A stretch of 64,000 bases of DNA from Adiantum capillus-veneris (Eukaryota > Streptophyta > Polypodiopsida > Polypodiales > Pteridaceae): NCBI GenBank assembly GCA_014529385.2, contig CM043959.1, positions 9,882,809-9,946,808 on the forward strand. The letters run 5' to 3'. Positions 52,273 through 64,000 of this stretch are shown piece by piece (the first letter of the stretch is position 1; each line of letters begins with the position of its first letter). Made by a program: the position numbers and the translations under genes. The notes below the pieces were generated by a model. The model saw only the letters and a program-made list of their open reading frames with translations. It was not told the DNA's origin and made no database searches.

Positions 52273-55200
52273 GATAACCTAAGCTAGTGAGTTTAGGATG
52301 TGTAGAATAGAGTAATTTCACTACTAATTTTGTTGGTTTTCGAGTGTGTGTAACTCATTGTTTGGTTTAATTTGATGATGTTGTGCAAAAAATTGATGTT
52401 AATGTTGAGTTATGAATACCCCAAACCCCAATTCCACCCCCAATTTCACTAATTTCATGCTAACCCTTGCTAATTTCACTTCTTTCCATGCTAATTTTAC
52501 AAATTTCATGCTAATTTTTACTAATTTTGACTAACCTTGATAACTTTACCACTAACAATTGAAGCCGAATTGATGGTGCACACACTTGTGAGTGCAATGA
52601 TGCAACTTCGTGTGGAGCAAAGAAACAGCTTGGAGTGTAATTACGATGTAAGTGCACTCACTTGTTATGTCAATTTTTGATTGATCAATGTGATTCCATT
52701 TGTTAATTATTTTTTAAGTGTGTAACACAAATTGACCTACACTTTGCACCTAATTTGATACACGTTGAATGAAATTGATAGTCAAATTGTGATTAATGAA
52801 CTTTGTGTGTATCCAAATAATGCTTAATTCTCATCAAGAATTCACGTGTGTGCATAAAAATCACTGTGTGTGTGCACACACCAAAGAGGGAAAAAACTGT
52901 CAAAAAATTCAAGTGTGTGTGCACCTAATTTTTAGTGTGTGCATGCATATAAAGTGATGGAATTGATGATACATGAGTATGCAATCATGTAAATGATGTG
53001 TATGTTAGGCTAATTCAATAATTGGATAAGCTTAATTGCCACAAAATTGGGCAAAAATTGAGTGTGTGTGCCCATCCATGACCACTTAATTTTTAATGAT
53101 TGTTGGTCAATTGGGACACCTAAATGGTTTTTGATTATGAAATGTTTATAAAAAGTGTGTGCAATGATTAGGTGTAAGCCTAAATGCATTGCCAATTGAG
53201 CCAAATTTATTTTTTGTGCTTTATTTTTGAGTGTGTGCATTGCTTGATTGGGGTAAAATAGTGTTAATTTTTTAGAAATTGAGCATGCATGCATTCAATT
53301 ATGCTTGATCAAGCTTGCAATTTGTGCATTGCAATGTGAAATTGATTGGTGAGTTGCATAAAACTTTGGCCTAAATTTGGGTGTGTCTGCCTACTCAATG
53401 GCATGTGCAATCCAGTGCTTGAATGAATAATTGGTATTTTTTTAAATCAAGTATGATGATTAATTTGGCCAAAAAATTGAAATGTGTGTCAAAATTGGCT
53501 TTGCGAATTGAGATAATTACTCAATTAATGCTCAATTGTGGATATTTTTCACTCATAAGTAGCCATACAAGCCAAATGACAAATCTGAGGGGGTCTGGAT
53601 GATTAGAGAAATCAGAGATGAGCAATTGATTTTGCAATGATTGCTAATCGGTTTCAAAATAGCCAAAGAGGGTTGCTCATTTTGCGTGCTGATGGATTTG
53701 AAACCTTGTTCATAAATTTCTTCAACCAATTGCATGAATTCTTTCTTTGAAAACAATGAACATGGATTTTGAAAGGTAGAATGATGCCCATATGAAGATA
53801 CGGTAGATAGCATCATTGTGCTTGCATGCTCTATGCACTTTTGTCTGGGGAGCATACTCATCATAAAATGTCAAAGAGTTTAAGTAGAAATGAGTGAGAT
53901 TGCATTACTTTCTGATCAATTGCAAAATCGAATATCCTATTGTTAAAATTGCCACTATGACTTCGGATTCATGTATGACATTCTTTCAAGAGTCAAGAAT
54001 TATGTTCTCTCCCTTGTTCTTTGGATACAAGATCCTCGGGAATAGTTCCTTTCACCTTAACCGAGCTCGCCTAGCTCAACATCATCCTGGGCACTCTCAA
54101 TCCTTTTCTAGGCTCGTGAGGCCATGAGAACCATCTCCTAAAGAAAATTTTCAATAATTTAAAAAATAATAACAAAAACATAATAACAAAACCCACGCAC
54201 ACACACACGGTCTTTGGCTTGTCTTGATTAGTACTAGCGAACAAATACACAACACACACAAAAGCTGCCAATACAGCTCGGCTTTCTGCTCTCCTGCCTA
54301 ATGTGGCGCATAAAAAACCACCTACTTGCCTTCGCTTTTGTCACAGAGACCCACACACACACACAATGGCCTCGTGGCTTGACCCACGCAAGCTCAGCTC
54401 TCTACTGGTTGGGTTGGCTTGACCCCAACACAAGCACACACACGACCACTTTCTTCGGCTGCAGCCTGCAGATGACCCGCCACACTCGCGCTGGCTCACC
54501 GCCACAACACACGCACACATTTTCTCTCTCTCACTCACTCTCTCTCTTCCTCGTCTCCCCACAGTGGGCCCTAGACCATTCCTCGTTTTCCTGCACAACT
54601 ATAGCCCACTATTGCCGCCACCAATCAAAATAAAAACAAAGCATTAAAACGAAATTAATTTTTTTCTTAAGGTTGGGTTCCCACGCAAGTGGCTTGACTC
54701 GAAGGGGAAGAATGATTAGTGTTTCGTTTAGATAAAGAAAGATGAATTAACTTTTGACCCTTCATATGGGGGATAAAATTGGTGCAAGGAAGGTCGAGGT
54801 ATCCATTTTAAGTGCATTGATTGGCCATAATGTGTTATATGTGGTAATCTATTACGTGTCAAAATGTTGCATTCATTGTGTATACTATGGTTGTGTGAGA
54901 TGATTATGCATAAATAAACTTTGAAGGGGGAACAACCAATGGCACAAAATAGGGTTTTGATCATTCAAGAGAGCTATGGTTTAGCCCATCATAAGCTTTT
55001 TCTCCCTTGACTATGATTTCCATTTGTGTTATATTCGAGCACGGGTGTGATCATGGAGTCTGTGCCTTGATTGAGCGAACAAATGACCTTATTGCACTAA
55101 AGAATGATTGAAGTTTAAAGGAAAAGCTATCGATGGGGATCTCCGTGGCCATCCAAAGAGGTAATTTGGCTATCAAAGAGCCATATATCATGAGTTGGTT

Positions 55201-55329
55201 GTGCTAATAGTTTGCCTTGTACATGTTGTAGTGTGGATTACATGAAAAAATGCTTATGGCAAGCATATGAACTTCAAGAGCTACCGTTGCTAACGCTTTA
55301 ATGCTTGGGTAACATTGTGCATTTTGGGC

Positions 55330-55610
55330 TTGACATTGATTATGCATTTTAGTGCTTGAATTGAATGAAAAATCATTAGAAGCGCTAAAATTGAGCATGG
55401 GTGATAGACAAAAGAGACCATTAAATTTTGAGCTTGGTGTTGCTTGATACATTTTAGTGCTTGACTTGAATGAAAATCATTGGAAAGCATTAAAATTGAG
55501 ATTCCTTGAATGACCACGAGAGGGCAGTAAAATTTCGGGCTTGTGATCGAGCATGCTTTTAGTGCTTGTATTGGATGTTCAAATGCTTAAGAGCACTAAT
55601 GATTTGAATT
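55330..55610 (+). repeat. Diverged tandem repeats (TTTTAGTGCTTG...) in the LARD interior
   Basis: About four copies of a phrase containing CATTTTAGTGCTTGAATTGAATGAAAATCATT and AGCACTAAAATTGAG variants (here abbreviated) recur at about 55345, 55450, 55560 with a period of roughly 100 bp. Confidence 0.55.
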
Positions 55611-55659
55611 GTTTTGAAAGGGTGTGGCAAAAGTGTGACTTCCAAATGATCCAACAAGG

Positions 55660-56150
55660 GGTCATCATTGCAAAATATGGCTAGCTAGAGCCATTCCAAT
55701 TCTTTGGATTTAAAGTTGTATGCTAGCTCATAACTTGGTCTAAAATGCAAATGTTTTCTTTTGAGATAGTATTTACCCAGCTTTTTTGAAACTTTAAATT
55801 GCAAAATTTGGCTATTGAGAGCCATTCATTTCATTTCATCAAGTTGCAGTCATCTCTAGCTCATAGATCACACTAAAAAATTGAAAATTTAATGTGAGCT
55901 AGTTGTTAGCCAACTTTTTGGAAAGCTTTAAATTGTAAAATTTGGCTATCGAGAGCCGCTTCAAGTTCATTCAAAGTTGCATTATTTTCAGCTCTTGACT
56001 TGTTTTTCCATATTTCATTGAGCTAGAAATTAATCTAACATTTGAATCATACATAAGAGGTTGTACAAATTGCAAAATTTTCTTTTGTAGAAGCATTTTG
56101 CCTCTCTCATCATTGTTGTGCATGCATAAATTTGCTATCAAAGAGCATCA
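55660..56150 (+). repeat. Diverged repeats with AAATTTGGCTATCGAGAGCC
   Basis: The phrase AAATTTGGCTATxGAGAGCC recurs near 55675, 55803, 55940 and, degenerate, 56127, each followed by a TTCA...AGTTGCA phrase and AGCTC. The period is about 130 bp. A further weak copy lies near 55160. Confidence 0.6.
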
Positions 56151-56816
56151 TGTGCATAACCAAAGTCACTTTTTTCCCTTCGGCAAATTTGGGTATGCAA
56201 GACCCTAGGTTAAGGTTTTCATTGATGTTTTTTGGGTGCATTTGGCTTTCAATAATTGGCTTTTGTAGCTTGTGTTTACACTTAGCTTCAAAAAGCTTGG
56301 ATTGTAATAAAAGATCAAGAGACTTCTCTACACAAAGGGCATGCTTGCTCAAGGATGTTCAAAGAGCATGAATAGGTGTAAACCTTCCATGATTTTGCTC
56401 TTTTGTTCATCTCTTCATTCTCTTGCTTGGCTTGAGTGAAATTTTGCTTCTAAGCTATGGGTTTTCTTCATGTTCAAAAGCTAGGCATCCTAAAGTTTCA
56501 ACACTTTGCTTTGTGGAAATTAACTCATCAAAAGTTTAGGTTTTATGTGTGCTAATCATAGGTGATTGGCCTTGACCTTAGGTTAATGTAGGTTCATTTC
56601 TCATTAGTCCCAGACTCTTAGTGATAGTCTTAATGCTCCATTCATTTTTGTCGTGACCTAGGGCTATGATTAGGTTTTAGTCCTTTAGTCCAATTGCCAT
56701 TAGCATCTCAAGTTGGAAGCGATAAAAATGTGCTAAAAAATGAATCAATGAAGCAAAAAAGTGTCAAGAAAAAGTAGTAAAAATTCTACTAGACACATGA
56801 AAAAGAAAACTTCTAT

Positions 56817-57411
56817 GTGGATGGTCATGAGACTCATGGGATTTCCATGTCCATGTAGCTTTTGATTTCTAATAATCAATTACGCTTTCTTTCTTATTAG
56901 TCTCCTTTGTTTGATTGTGTGGAGTGATAATGTATTAGTGAGATGGTAGATCTCCTAATCCCTTTTTTGAGTTAATCTATTCTATCACACCATTGTCCAT
57001 GGTGTGTGAGGGCTATTCCTTCCTTCTCTTCATCTCTCTCTACAAATTGCGGTTGGTGTATGTACATACGTAGTAGAATTGAGGGGTTATGCCAGAATGG
57101 ACACAGTAATGCGGAGTAGGTATGTTAATTGCATGCTTGTGTAGTTGTGATTAAGAGTTGTGAATAAGAGTGACTGATGTGAGAGGTTCATTTCAACCAC
57201 GTGATTCTGTGCAAGTGATTAGTAAGTAGGAATGTGTTTTTGATTAGAGGAACCCTTTCCATGGCTTCTCTCTATGATGAGAAGAAGGATCCCTTGAATC
57301 CTCTATGTCTATACATCTAAGGATCGTGCTTCCATGCCCTAGCCGGGTTACCAATCCACGATTTGACAATTTGTGGGTTGAGATTAGGTCGTGCTACAAC
57401 ACCTTCCTACA
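56817..57411 (+). repeat. 3' LTR of the LARD-like element, 5'-truncated
   Basis: Aligns to 51655-52250 with a moderate number of differences. The missing part includes U3 and the TATA box. Confidence 0.85.
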
Positions 57412-57416
57412 ATCAT

Positions 57417-60400
57417 GTAAGCCCAGATAGGGTAATTGTCCCCATCCAATTTATCCTCAGCATCAAACATCTTGAACGCATTTATGTTGTTGTCAACCAT
57501 AGTGAATGCTTGCATCTGATGTCAAAACTACCCAAAAATAGGAGAAAAGAAAGTGAGATCAACATGTGCTATATAGCACAACCAGTAGAAGACTATAAGG
57601 GACCAGTTATATGCAAAAAACAGAACTGACATAGATTTTGCACAAAATGACAAAATGGCATTTGCAATAATGTCTATAGTGGAAACAGAGGCCCAAAGAA
57701 TCTTGAATAAAAAATATGAGAAAATTGAGCACTATCAACAAACGCTTACCCCAAGTAGTTGTCGAATTGGTGACGCTCATCAGAGCTCACAAAATTTTGA
57801 GAAAGTGAGCAGGCGTGTTCTGGCGACACTGACGACTATGCATGGGAGGATGCGATATGCTCTGACACCAATTGTTGAAAATAGGATTATAGGGTATTGC
57901 GCATAGTTGGAGAAGATGAAGGATGCTCAAAGCACTTAGTGTGCAATGGAAAGATAATATAGCCCTAGAGTGATGGGCGTCTATACAATGCACGGGGGAA
58001 AAAACCTCCTAGTAAGGAAAAAAATGCCATGGCGGTCCTAAGTGTGATTGCACACTTCACTGCCACATGAATATGGTAATAGAACATACTTTACCTTGCA
58101 CACAACATAGGTCTAACTAAGTATTTGAAAGCATTCTAATTCACCCATGCTTTTCAAAATCTCTCTTGTTGTATACATACTATTCTCTCCTTTTCCCTAG
58201 TCACATGTCTTCTCATTTGAAGATAGAGGATTTTTTGGTTCCCAAAGTAGAGGGTTAAAGTAGAGGGTTAAAGTAGAGGTTTATTTTATGTCCTGTTTAG
58301 CTAAGAATATTTTAAGTGATCACCTATGGGAAAGGAACTTACATACTTGATCTCACAGAGACCCCTAGGTGCACCCATAAAAGGAACTCGAGGGATCCTT
58401 CAAGCACTAGAGCACCTCATGAACATGCATTTATTTTAGAAATGTAATCTGCACAACTGGATTTTTCATGGGGAAATATGATTATCTTGTGTTTGTAAGT
58501 TGTGGCTCTGATACTCTTCCCAAGCGCTAGGAAACTTAGAGGGCACCCCAATGGGCCCTCAAGTTTAAAGGGTCGCTTAACCGATGAAAGGTGATTCTAT
58601 AATATAGAGGGTGTTTCAAGCACCCCTGATTGAGAAAGCAAGGCAACCTTTCGAAGCTTTTTCAAAGGTCTTATACGGAATCAAAAGGAGGAATAACACA
58701 ATCATTAGTATGCTCTTCACTAGAAGACCAAAGAAACAACAATGGGTTCTAGCCATAAGCAAAAGACAGAAACACGAGGGAGCAAGATTTAATTCATTTT
58801 AGCTTGGTGGCCAAGTTGGCTCAGAGAGATAAGAAATTATGTGATTATAGAAACTCTTTTATTCCTTCTAATTATCTCAAACTTTTGTGGGGAAGTGTTT
58901 GAATCTATTGTCCATATACGCAAATATCATAGGCATGCAAATATTAGTAGAGCAGTGCACTATAGGGCACCTAGCTCAGAGTGCAAAACATACGCAGCAA
59001 TACGGAAGAGGAATCTTCTCTTAGTAGTGATCAGGAGCTACTTGAAAGACTCTCCCAGAGATAAAACTAAACTTTCATGAAAAAAATAGTTGATAGAACT
59101 AGGTCTCTCTGCACTTTTTCATCCATAATAATGAATCTTAGCATCTTTCTCTCATGGAAATAGGCCAAAACCTTTGCTCCAATTCTAAATATTTTTCTTG
59201 AATCTGTATCAAGTAGTAAAGGATCTTAGATACTTGATTGCACACAATTCACTAGGTGCACACATACGAAGAGCTTAAGAAATCCTTTAGGGGCCATTGA
59301 AACTCTCATCTTAGTTGCAAGACATTTGGACCCATATAATGAATGCTCCACCCAAGCCAATGGTTGGAGGACCGTATTAACAAATTTTAACACTAGTTTA
59401 GTAATTAAACACTAAAGTGTCCTACTTTCCTACGATGTTTTGGCAATTTATTTGTCAAGCTATAAATAAGTTTTTCACACCCTGCTTCTACCATAGGTTG
59501 GTTATGCGGGAAAGAAAACATTGGATTTTTATCCATCTCAAAATACAAGCCCTACGGAGAGAATTGTGGTAATTTCTAAGTCGTAATTCTCAATAAAATT
59601 TCAAGCTGTTTCGCCCAAAAAATCATAAAATTCTTATATCTTTTTGTAGAGGTGAGATTTTTTATGTTTTTAAAAGCCAAGTGCTAGTAATTAGTGTTAC
59701 AAAACAATGGAATGACCTTCAAGGAGTAGTTTCAAATTTAATTGCAAGTTATAAACATAATTTCATACTTGAGAACGTGCTGACTAAGAGAATAATTTTG
59801 GTCTTTCAAAGGTGTTCTCATGTAATTGGGGCTATTCTAGTGCAATTTGACAACATCAAATGACTTTATATGTTAAAACAAAGAAACTACGTATTTGTCC
59901 GGCTCCCCAACTTACTTAAATCTTGTTTCTTACACCCTATCTTGAAATTTTGATTATCCAAAAACTTTTGAAAACCTTGAGTCCTCCACAATAACCTTGA
60001 AACCAAGGTTTTAGGTACCCCATTTGTATTCATACCATGCACGTTGATGCATTTAGATGATATGTGTGGAAAGTTTGAAGTTATTTGAGGTTCGGAATAC
60101 TTATGTCTCAACAACTAAAATATGTGTCTGAGACTGGACTTTGGTAATCTTTATAGCATTCTCTGGTTAAACCTTATTGACTCTAACCACTTTGTATCTT
60201 ACTAAGAATAAGTCAAGGATTTTTAGGTCACATAAGCTAGATACCTTAGGATGGGTACTCAAGGCTATGTTGAGCTACATAATACAATTGAATTTTTGAC
60301 TCATTATGGACATGTGTAACATTTAATGCACTAGTAACTTGTGTGTAGCAACAAATGATAACATAGTGAGCATTCCATTAAGAATAAGTTCCTAATGAGC

Positions 60401-61405
60401 ATAGAAAGAGTACTTCATTGGAGAAAGCAACATAGCAATTTACACCTTTGGCATAGACAATACTTGAAAAGAGAGAGAAATAGAACAATTGACAATAGTT
60501 GAGGACCAGATTTACATGGAGCCGGTCCCCCCTCCAAAAGGCTTTGTATTATAGCTTCTCCCATCAAAGGACACTTTTTTACAATATAATCTTTGTGTTC
60601 CTTGACAAAAATCGTTGGTGCAATGAACATGGAAGCTTCGTGCACCAAATTATGCTTGAAAAACACACCTAGTGGGCCTAGCCGCAGTCCCAAGACCTCA
60701 CACCTTCCAAAATCGTGAAAGCTAGTAGGGAATGAGGAAAGCTTGAGAGGAAGAAAATATATCTTACGAGAAAGAAGTATTCTCCTCACATAATCACTCT
60801 AATAGCATAGATTAGCTTAGTGATTAGCATGGTAGAGGAGATGAGCATACCATTGAAGCTTGGCTCTTAATTGGATTTGCATTCCATAACCAAGGGTTGT
60901 TGGTGTAGGCCTCTACTTCTCAATTCTTTCTCAACCATGAGTTGTGTGTGTGTTGAAAAAAGTAGCTAGATTAAAATTCCAACCTCTCTCTCTTGGTAGA
61001 CCCCTCCTCCCAAATATTCTTGATGGCTTCCCATTGGCTCCTGCACAGCTTAGCCAATAACAAAGAAGAAGCATAATTGATAGCCTTGTGACATGTGTCC
61101 CCTTTTCCCTTTTGTGAGAGCTTTAGGTAATTAAAATCATTTATTTAAACTCTCATTGGACCTTTTAGTCTTCTGGCCAATAGGAATCAAGCAATCCATT
61201 GGGCTACTAGATGCTCATGAACCCCTTGGTAGATTGTCCAAGAATATCCTAGGAAACTTAATTTCTATTGGTTCTATTATCAAGCATTTTTAAATTGATT
61301 AGACTAATTTTATTCTAGCCTAATTGTCATTGGTCCACCTCTATGGCCATCCAATAGGATTTGAGGGGAGATTGGGGGCAACTGGGCTAGGATCCTGCCA
61401 TGTGT
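57417..61405. other. A+T-rich stretch, no gene recognised
   Basis: Short open frames only, none with domains. A segment at 59331-59420 is similar to 5020-5115. No terminal repeats or RNA genes were found. Confidence 0.5.
58244..58282. repeat. 13-bp minisatellite, three copies
   Basis: AAAGTAGAGGGTT at 58244 and 58257, with a near copy at 58270. Confidence 0.85.
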
Positions 61406-61409
61406 CCAT

Positions 61410-61861
61410 TATTCCCTTTGTGTAAAGGGGGAGCTTGGGAGATTGTGTGTATGTGTGTGTTTCTCTCTCTTCCCCTACCATTAGGGCTCGCCCCCTCCTT
61501 CCTAGGGATGTGGGAATACTTTTTAGTCTTCCCATAACCATCCAGTTTCCCCCACTTTTGGCCATTGGACAATTTAATTAAATTTAGGAGCTTTCACCTA
61601 TGGGTCTTAATGGAGTTGAGCCTTAGGTCTTTTAAGCTCCATTGATGCACATTGCTCTTTTGCAGACTGCCTCGTTTTGGATCCCTATTTTCCCTCCTTT
61701 GGATCCCTACTGAGACCGGTCTGGCATCCGTATCAATATTCTAGCTTTTACTCCCCTTGTACCTCCCCATATTTAATGATCACTTTAACATGAGAAAATA
61801 ATTTGGGAGAATTAGATATTAGTTTTTATGATTATTGACTTTGTGTAAAGGGAAAGCTTGG

Positions 61862-61900
<39 letters not shown>

Positions 61901-62929
61901 TCTCTCTTTCCCTACCATTAGGGCTCGCCCCCTCCTTCCTATGGATATGGGAAGGCTTTTTAGTATTCCCATAATCATCCAATTTTCATTAGTATTGGCC
62001 ATTGGTGGACAATTTAATTAAATCTAGGAACTTTAGCCTATGGAAGTCTTAATGGAGTTGAACTTTAGGTCTTTTAAGCTCCATTGATGCACATTGCGCT
62101 TCCGTAGATTGTTCCCCTTTGGATCCCTGCTGAGACCGATCTGGCAGCCTTAACAATATTCTAGCTTTTACCTTGGGGGGTTCACTATGTGTAAAACTAC
62201 CATATCACGTGCGCTCAAGACATGTTTGTAAAGCCCCTTATCTATGAATTTTGTTAGGAATATCATGTACCCTTTTCTTTTAAAATCTGTAAGTTTTTTT
62301 CAAATTTGAAAAAATAATGCCCTTCTTTATATATATTTATGTAGGTTTCAAGAAATTTAAATACCCTTTTGTTGAACTCACATGATAGGTTACATTTTTA
62401 TTAGATGACCTCCCCGGGGCTTTTACTCCCCTGGAAACTCCCCACATTAAATGATCAGTTTAACATGAGAAAATCATTTGGGAGAAAATTAGATATTAGT
62501 TTTTATGATTATTCCCTTTGTGTAAAGGGAAATCTTGGGAGTGTGTGTGTGTGTGTGTTTCTCTCTCTTTTCCTACATTAGGGCTCGTCCCTTCCTTCCT
62601 AGGGATGTGGAAAGGCTTTTAAGTCTTCCCATCACCATCCAATTTTCCCCACTTTTGGCCATTAGACAATTTAATTAAATTTAGGAACTTTAGCCTATGG
62701 AAGTCTTAATGGATCCAAACCTTAGGTCTTTTAAGCTCCATTGATGCACATTTCTCTTCTGTAGACCTCTTTGGATCCCTATTTTCCCCTCCTTTGGATC
62801 CCTGCTGAGACCAGTCTGGCAGCCTTACCAATATTCTAGCTTTTACTCCCCCGGTACTTCCTTATATTAAATGATCATGTAACATGAGAAAATCATTTGG
62901 CAGAATTAGACATTAGGTTTTATGACATA
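61410..62929 (-). repeat. 422-bp tandem repeat, three copies, probably in the 3' LTR of the chromovirus
   Basis: CTTTGTGTAAAGGG marks the starts at 61416, 61839 and 62516. The spacing is 423 and 677 bp; the second equals 422 plus the 255 bp added by a small insertion. Each unit has a (TG)n run, a TTAGGGCTCG phrase and GCTGAGACC. The last unit ends in TTTTATGACA at 62929, and next to it TAACCTCTCTCTTG would be the minus-strand polypurine tract of the chromovirus remnant at 63300 onward, so the repeats may form its LTR. Confidence 0.75.
62172..62418. mobile_element. Small (247 bp) insertion with 8-bp GCTTTTAC duplication, hAT-like MITE candidate
   Basis: GCTTTTAC is at 62164-62171 and 62419-62426. 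The other two 422-bp units have one uninterrupted GCTTTTACTCCCC, which is the empty site. Ends CTTGGGGGGTT and ACCTCCCCGGG are imperfect inverted repeats (about 7 of 11 matches). No coding capacity. An 8-bp duplication is the hAT signature. Confidence 0.7.
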
Positions 62930-63300
62930 ACCTCTCTCTTGAAATCATAGTCGTTCTCAACTATGAGGTAGAGAAGATAAAGCCTAGTCATTAGTTTGTT
63001 TGGTAGCGGGTAGAGGAGCCCTATTTTACTCTACGATACCGTTTCAGAATGGATGACTTGTCCGATTGGTGCTTGCGAACCTTAGCTGCCCCGCAAGCAT
63101 GTCTTCACATTAGTCCATATCAATCTTCCATGGTAGAATTACAAGCTCTACTTGGAGTTGTGGAGATGTCGTCTCCACAAACATGATCCTAAGCATGCAT
63201 ACTTATTAACACTTTTACACAAAAAAGAAAAAGAGAGTCTTATAAGACAGAAACTTTTATTCATTTATACATATTTACATTTGTTTACTCTAGGGAATCA
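62930..63300. other. Region between LTR-like repeats and chromovirus coding remnant
   Basis: No coding signal. It would be the 3' untranslated part of the minus-strand chromovirus, ending in the purine tract near 62930-62945. Confidence 0.4.
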
Positions 63301-63304
63301 TTGT

Positions 63305-64000
63305 AAGCATTGACAAGGTATAGGTTATCCTTTTTTTTGTATGCCTTGCATCCATCTAGCATCTTCAAAAGGATAATTTTTAAACTTGATAAGATATCAT
63401 TGGATAGTCTTATCGTCTCTCAATACCTTGTCTTCATGTCAGAGAATGGACTGGGGCTGCAACACCCCTTCTTGGTCCTCGATCTCCGGTGGGTCTTCAA
63501 TGGCTTCTTCTTGAGGTGTCTCTCCTTTGTAAGGCTTTATTAGGCTGACGTGGAAAGCATTGTGTATGAGCCAATGGTTGGGCAACTTGAGTTGATAGAC
63601 CATCTCATTGATTGGCCTAAGAATCTGAAAGGGACCATAGTACCTTTTTGTTAACTTAGCACAATCATTTTGTTTAAAGGCTAGATAGCTTTTGTGCTTA
63701 TCAACAGTGGCTTTTTGTCTTTGTTAAGAGATGGAAATGATATCCTTAATCTATTGGAAAGATTCTTGTAGGTTGCGGCTATATTCATCTGCAACAAAGA
63801 TCTTCCCATGTACCTTAAGTAGTAGGGGACTTTTTTATCTTCCCTCAATGAAATCAAAAGGTGTTTTTCTCGTGGAATTATGTACAGTGTTATTGTAAGC
63901 ATACTCCACTAAAGGTAAGTACTTCTCCCATTGGGACTTTTGATCTACTTCTGTGACATAAGCTTTTAGTAGATCAACAATTTGGCTATCCATTTGCGGG
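63305..64000 (-). pseudogene. Chromovirus (Ty3/gypsy) integrase end with chromodomain, partial
   Basis: Read leftwards from the window edge: 'KSQWEKYLPLVEYAYNNTVH' and 'STRKTPFDFIEG' (integrase core end, about 63980-63850), 'YYGPFQILRPINEMVYQLKL' and 'NHWLIHNAFHVSLIKP' (GPY/F module, about 63640-63530), and 'VLRDDKTIQ' then, after a TGA, 'YLIKFKNYPFEDARWMQ' (chromodomain, about 63437-63342). The chromodomain tethers integration to chromatin marks in this lineage. Stops and frame changes show decay. The rest lies beyond the window. Confidence 0.78.

Larger units (their letters stand above)
52273..56816 (+). other. LARD interior, non-coding
   Basis: A+T-rich, full of AATTTCATGCTAATTTT-like and GTGTGTGC-like phrases. 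No reading frame shows retroelement motifs on either strand. The 54150-54640 part is richer in CA and GC and may be a separate insertion without visible ends. Two sets of diverged internal repeats are listed separately. Confidence 0.6.
51426..57411 (+). mobile_element. Non-coding LTR element (LARD-like) with Tat/Athila primer site, ATCAT duplication
   Basis: The 5' LTR (51426-52250) begins TGTTAGCAAC and ends CTTGCTACA; the right copy ends CTTCCTACA at 57411. ATCAT lies at 51421-51425 and 57412-57416. TGGCGCCGTTGCCAGGGA two bases after the 5' LTR is the primer site typical of Tat/Athila gypsy elements. The 4.6-kb interior shows no gag or pol. The right LTR has lost its first roughly 230 bp and the polypurine tract. 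It is a large non-autonomous derivative, no longer mobile. Confidence 0.85.

Noticed and set aside
54301-54633. 110-codon frame in the LARD interior
   Set aside because: Composition is driven by CACACA and CTCTCT runs; no domain or homology pattern.

Overview
The window is nuclear DNA of a land plant with a large, repeat-rich genome. This rests on what is present: Ty1/copia elements primed by initiator tRNA-Met, several Ty3/gypsy lineages including a chromodomain type, a CACTA transposon with an intron-containing plant-type transposase ORF, plant LINE remnants and a decayed pentatricopeptide-repeat (PPR) fragment. I see no intact host gene, tRNA, rRNA or CRISPR array. The species cannot be named; a fern, lycophyte or gymnosperm would fit, but that is a guess.

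The main content is a nested stack of transposable elements between about 11.3 and 50.2 kb, which can be unpicked from target-site duplications (TSDs) and from host-element reading frames that rejoin across each insertion. The oldest layer is a decayed gypsy element, 'C' (gag from 11308; protease and reverse transcriptase at 17484-19631; RNase H at 49985-50160). C was hit twice: by LTR element 'D' (12049-17479, TSD ACGA) in gag, and by gypsy element 'B' (19632-49984, TSD ACGG) in RNase H. B was then invaded by a related gypsy element 'A' in gag (27785-35356, TSD ACGT), by a young intact copia in pol (38532-44116, TSD TGGTT) and by a CACTA element in its 3' LTR (46029-49416, TSD TTT). A roughly 1.5-kb segment spanning the B/A junction was duplicated in tandem, and one copy received a second, decayed copia on the minus strand (21375-26649).

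The left flank (1-11307) holds LTR and copia fragments, a 92-bp tandem promoter-like repeat, a foldback element, a LINE ORF2 remnant and long A+T-rich stretches without genes. The right flank (50160-64000) holds a LINE ORF1-like remnant, a non-coding LTR element with a Tat/Athila-type primer site (51426-57411, TSD ATCAT), A+T-rich sequence, a triplicated 422-bp LTR-like repeat with a small insertion carrying an 8-bp TSD, and the integrase/chromodomain end of a minus-strand chromovirus running off the window.

Only one gene looks fully functional: the 1293-codon copia polyprotein at 39391-43272, whose two LTRs differ by only five substitutions and one microsatellite length change. Almost everything else is broken by stops, frameshifts, deletions or later insertions.
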